Positions 5,425 through 5,540 of a DNA stretch of 5,540 nucleotides are shown piece by piece. The position numbers and the translations under genes were made by a program. Position 1 is the first letter of the stretch; every line of letters starts with the position of its first letter. The notes under the pieces were generated by a model, which did no database searches, was not told where the DNA came from, and was given only the letters and a program-made list of their open reading frames with translations. Origin of the DNA: Pseudomonadota bacterium (GTDB lineage: Bacteria; Pseudomonadota; Alphaproteobacteria; Acetobacterales; Acetobacteraceae); contig JAJYAF010000176.1 in the NCBI GenBank assembly GCA_021779655.1, forward strand, positions 1 through 5,540, in the 5' to 3' direction.

Positions 5425-5540
5425 GCCGTAGTGACGAATTATTTGAGCAGGATTGCGATGGCGGCGAGGAGTACGAAGCCTCTATAGTTGGCGAGGAGCT
5501 TGTCATATCTGGTGGCGACCCGGCGGAACTGTTTTAATTT
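5425..5540 (-). mobile_element. End of an IS5-family insertion sequence (boundary approximate)
   Basis: This follows from the transposase C-terminus. The sequence before the stop region, CCTAGGCCGTAGTGACG, may be the junction: the palindrome GCCTAGGC contains a CTAG of the kind used as target by some insertion sequences. The terminal inverted repeat cannot be confirmed because the other end is outside the window. Confidence 0.4.
5439..5540 (-). CDS. IS5-family transposase, C-terminal end (partial)
   Basis: The minus strand from the right edge translates without interruption as 33 residues ending in TAA at 5441-5439. The run is KLKQFRRVATRYDKLLANYR followed by GFVLLAAIAILLK. FRRVATRYDKLxxN is the C-terminal hallmark of IS5-family (IS427-like group) DDE transposases, where the Arg/Tyr/Lys-containing helix follows the last catalytic Glu. 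The hydrophobic ending is also typical. The rest of the gene, including the catalytic residues, is beyond the window, so intactness cannot be judged. In this group the element usually ends within a few tens of bases after the stop, so its terminus should lie near 5420-5435. Insertion here may have separated the LysR gene from a former divergent partner. Confidence 0.85.
   Translation of the reverse strand, partial: KLKQFRRVATRYDKLLANYRGFVLLAAIAILLK

Larger units (their letters stand above)
5247..5438. other. LysR upstream region without divergent gene
   Basis: This stretch lies between the LysR start and the transposase tail. LysR regulators often control a divergently transcribed gene, but no plus-strand ORF with coding character begins here. 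It contains a candidate operator repeat (5313-5354), a short leader ORF with AGGAGG (5257-5286) and the palindrome GCCTAGGC (5419-5426) near the presumed insertion-sequence end. On the minus strand, TTGACG at 5312-5307 could be a -35 box, but no good -10 box sits at the right distance. Confidence 0.5.

Noticed and set aside
5133..5537. Plus-strand open frame crossing the lysR start and the upstream region, as a possible divergent gene
   Set aside because: It begins inside lysR antisense and runs through the intergenic region into the antisense of the transposase tail, so it is a patchwork without coding character.
1..5540. CRISPR arrays, tRNA or rRNA genes, riboswitches
   Set aside because: No regularly spaced repeats, cloverleaf-like sequences or conserved RNA cores were seen on either strand.

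Overview
The window is from a high-GC Gram-negative bacterium, most likely an alphaproteobacterium. The transposase tail at the right edge looks most like those common in acetic acid bacteria (Acetobacteraceae). That placement is an inference from family resemblance, not from a search. The left two thirds is a compact sugar-nucleotide and glycan operon. The right third is a lower-GC patchwork of mobile-element debris around a single LysR-type regulator.

Positions 1-3793 (+ strand) hold five genes with no intergenic space: the C-terminal half of rfbB/rmlB, then complete rfbA/rmlA, rfbC/rmlC and rfbD/rmlD, and a GT2-family glycosyltransferase. The four rml genes convert glucose-1-phosphate and dTTP to dTDP-L-rhamnose: RmlA makes dTDP-glucose, RmlB is the 4,6-dehydratase, RmlC the 3,5-epimerase and RmlD the 4-keto reductase. 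The fifth gene resembles rhamnosyltransferase-like GT2 enzymes and probably uses the product to build exopolysaccharide or LPS O-antigen. Each stop codon overlaps the next start by 1 or 4 bases, and three of the four starts are GTG or TTG. This points to one translationally coupled transcript.

Positions 3794-4295 hold no intact gene. An antisense fragment of an IS3-family transposase (OrfB) begins at the glycosyltransferase stop codon. Next is a 48-codon minus-strand ORF that reads like the N-terminus of a Fic-family protein and then hits a stop. A promoter-like sequence overlapped by a perfect 9-bp inverted repeat lies upstream of it.

Positions 4296-5246 (- strand) encode a full-length LysR-type regulator of unknown target. 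Its upstream region (5247-5438) contains a 10-bp imperfect inverted repeat that could be an operator, but no divergent partner gene. At 5439-5540 the 3' end of an IS5-family transposase enters from the right. The regulator therefore looks like an orphan on a mobile or scarred segment next to the rhamnose operon. I see no clearly new biological system. The most interesting points are the sharp operon/debris boundary, the Fic remnant with its palindromic promoter, and the orphan LysR with its candidate operator.
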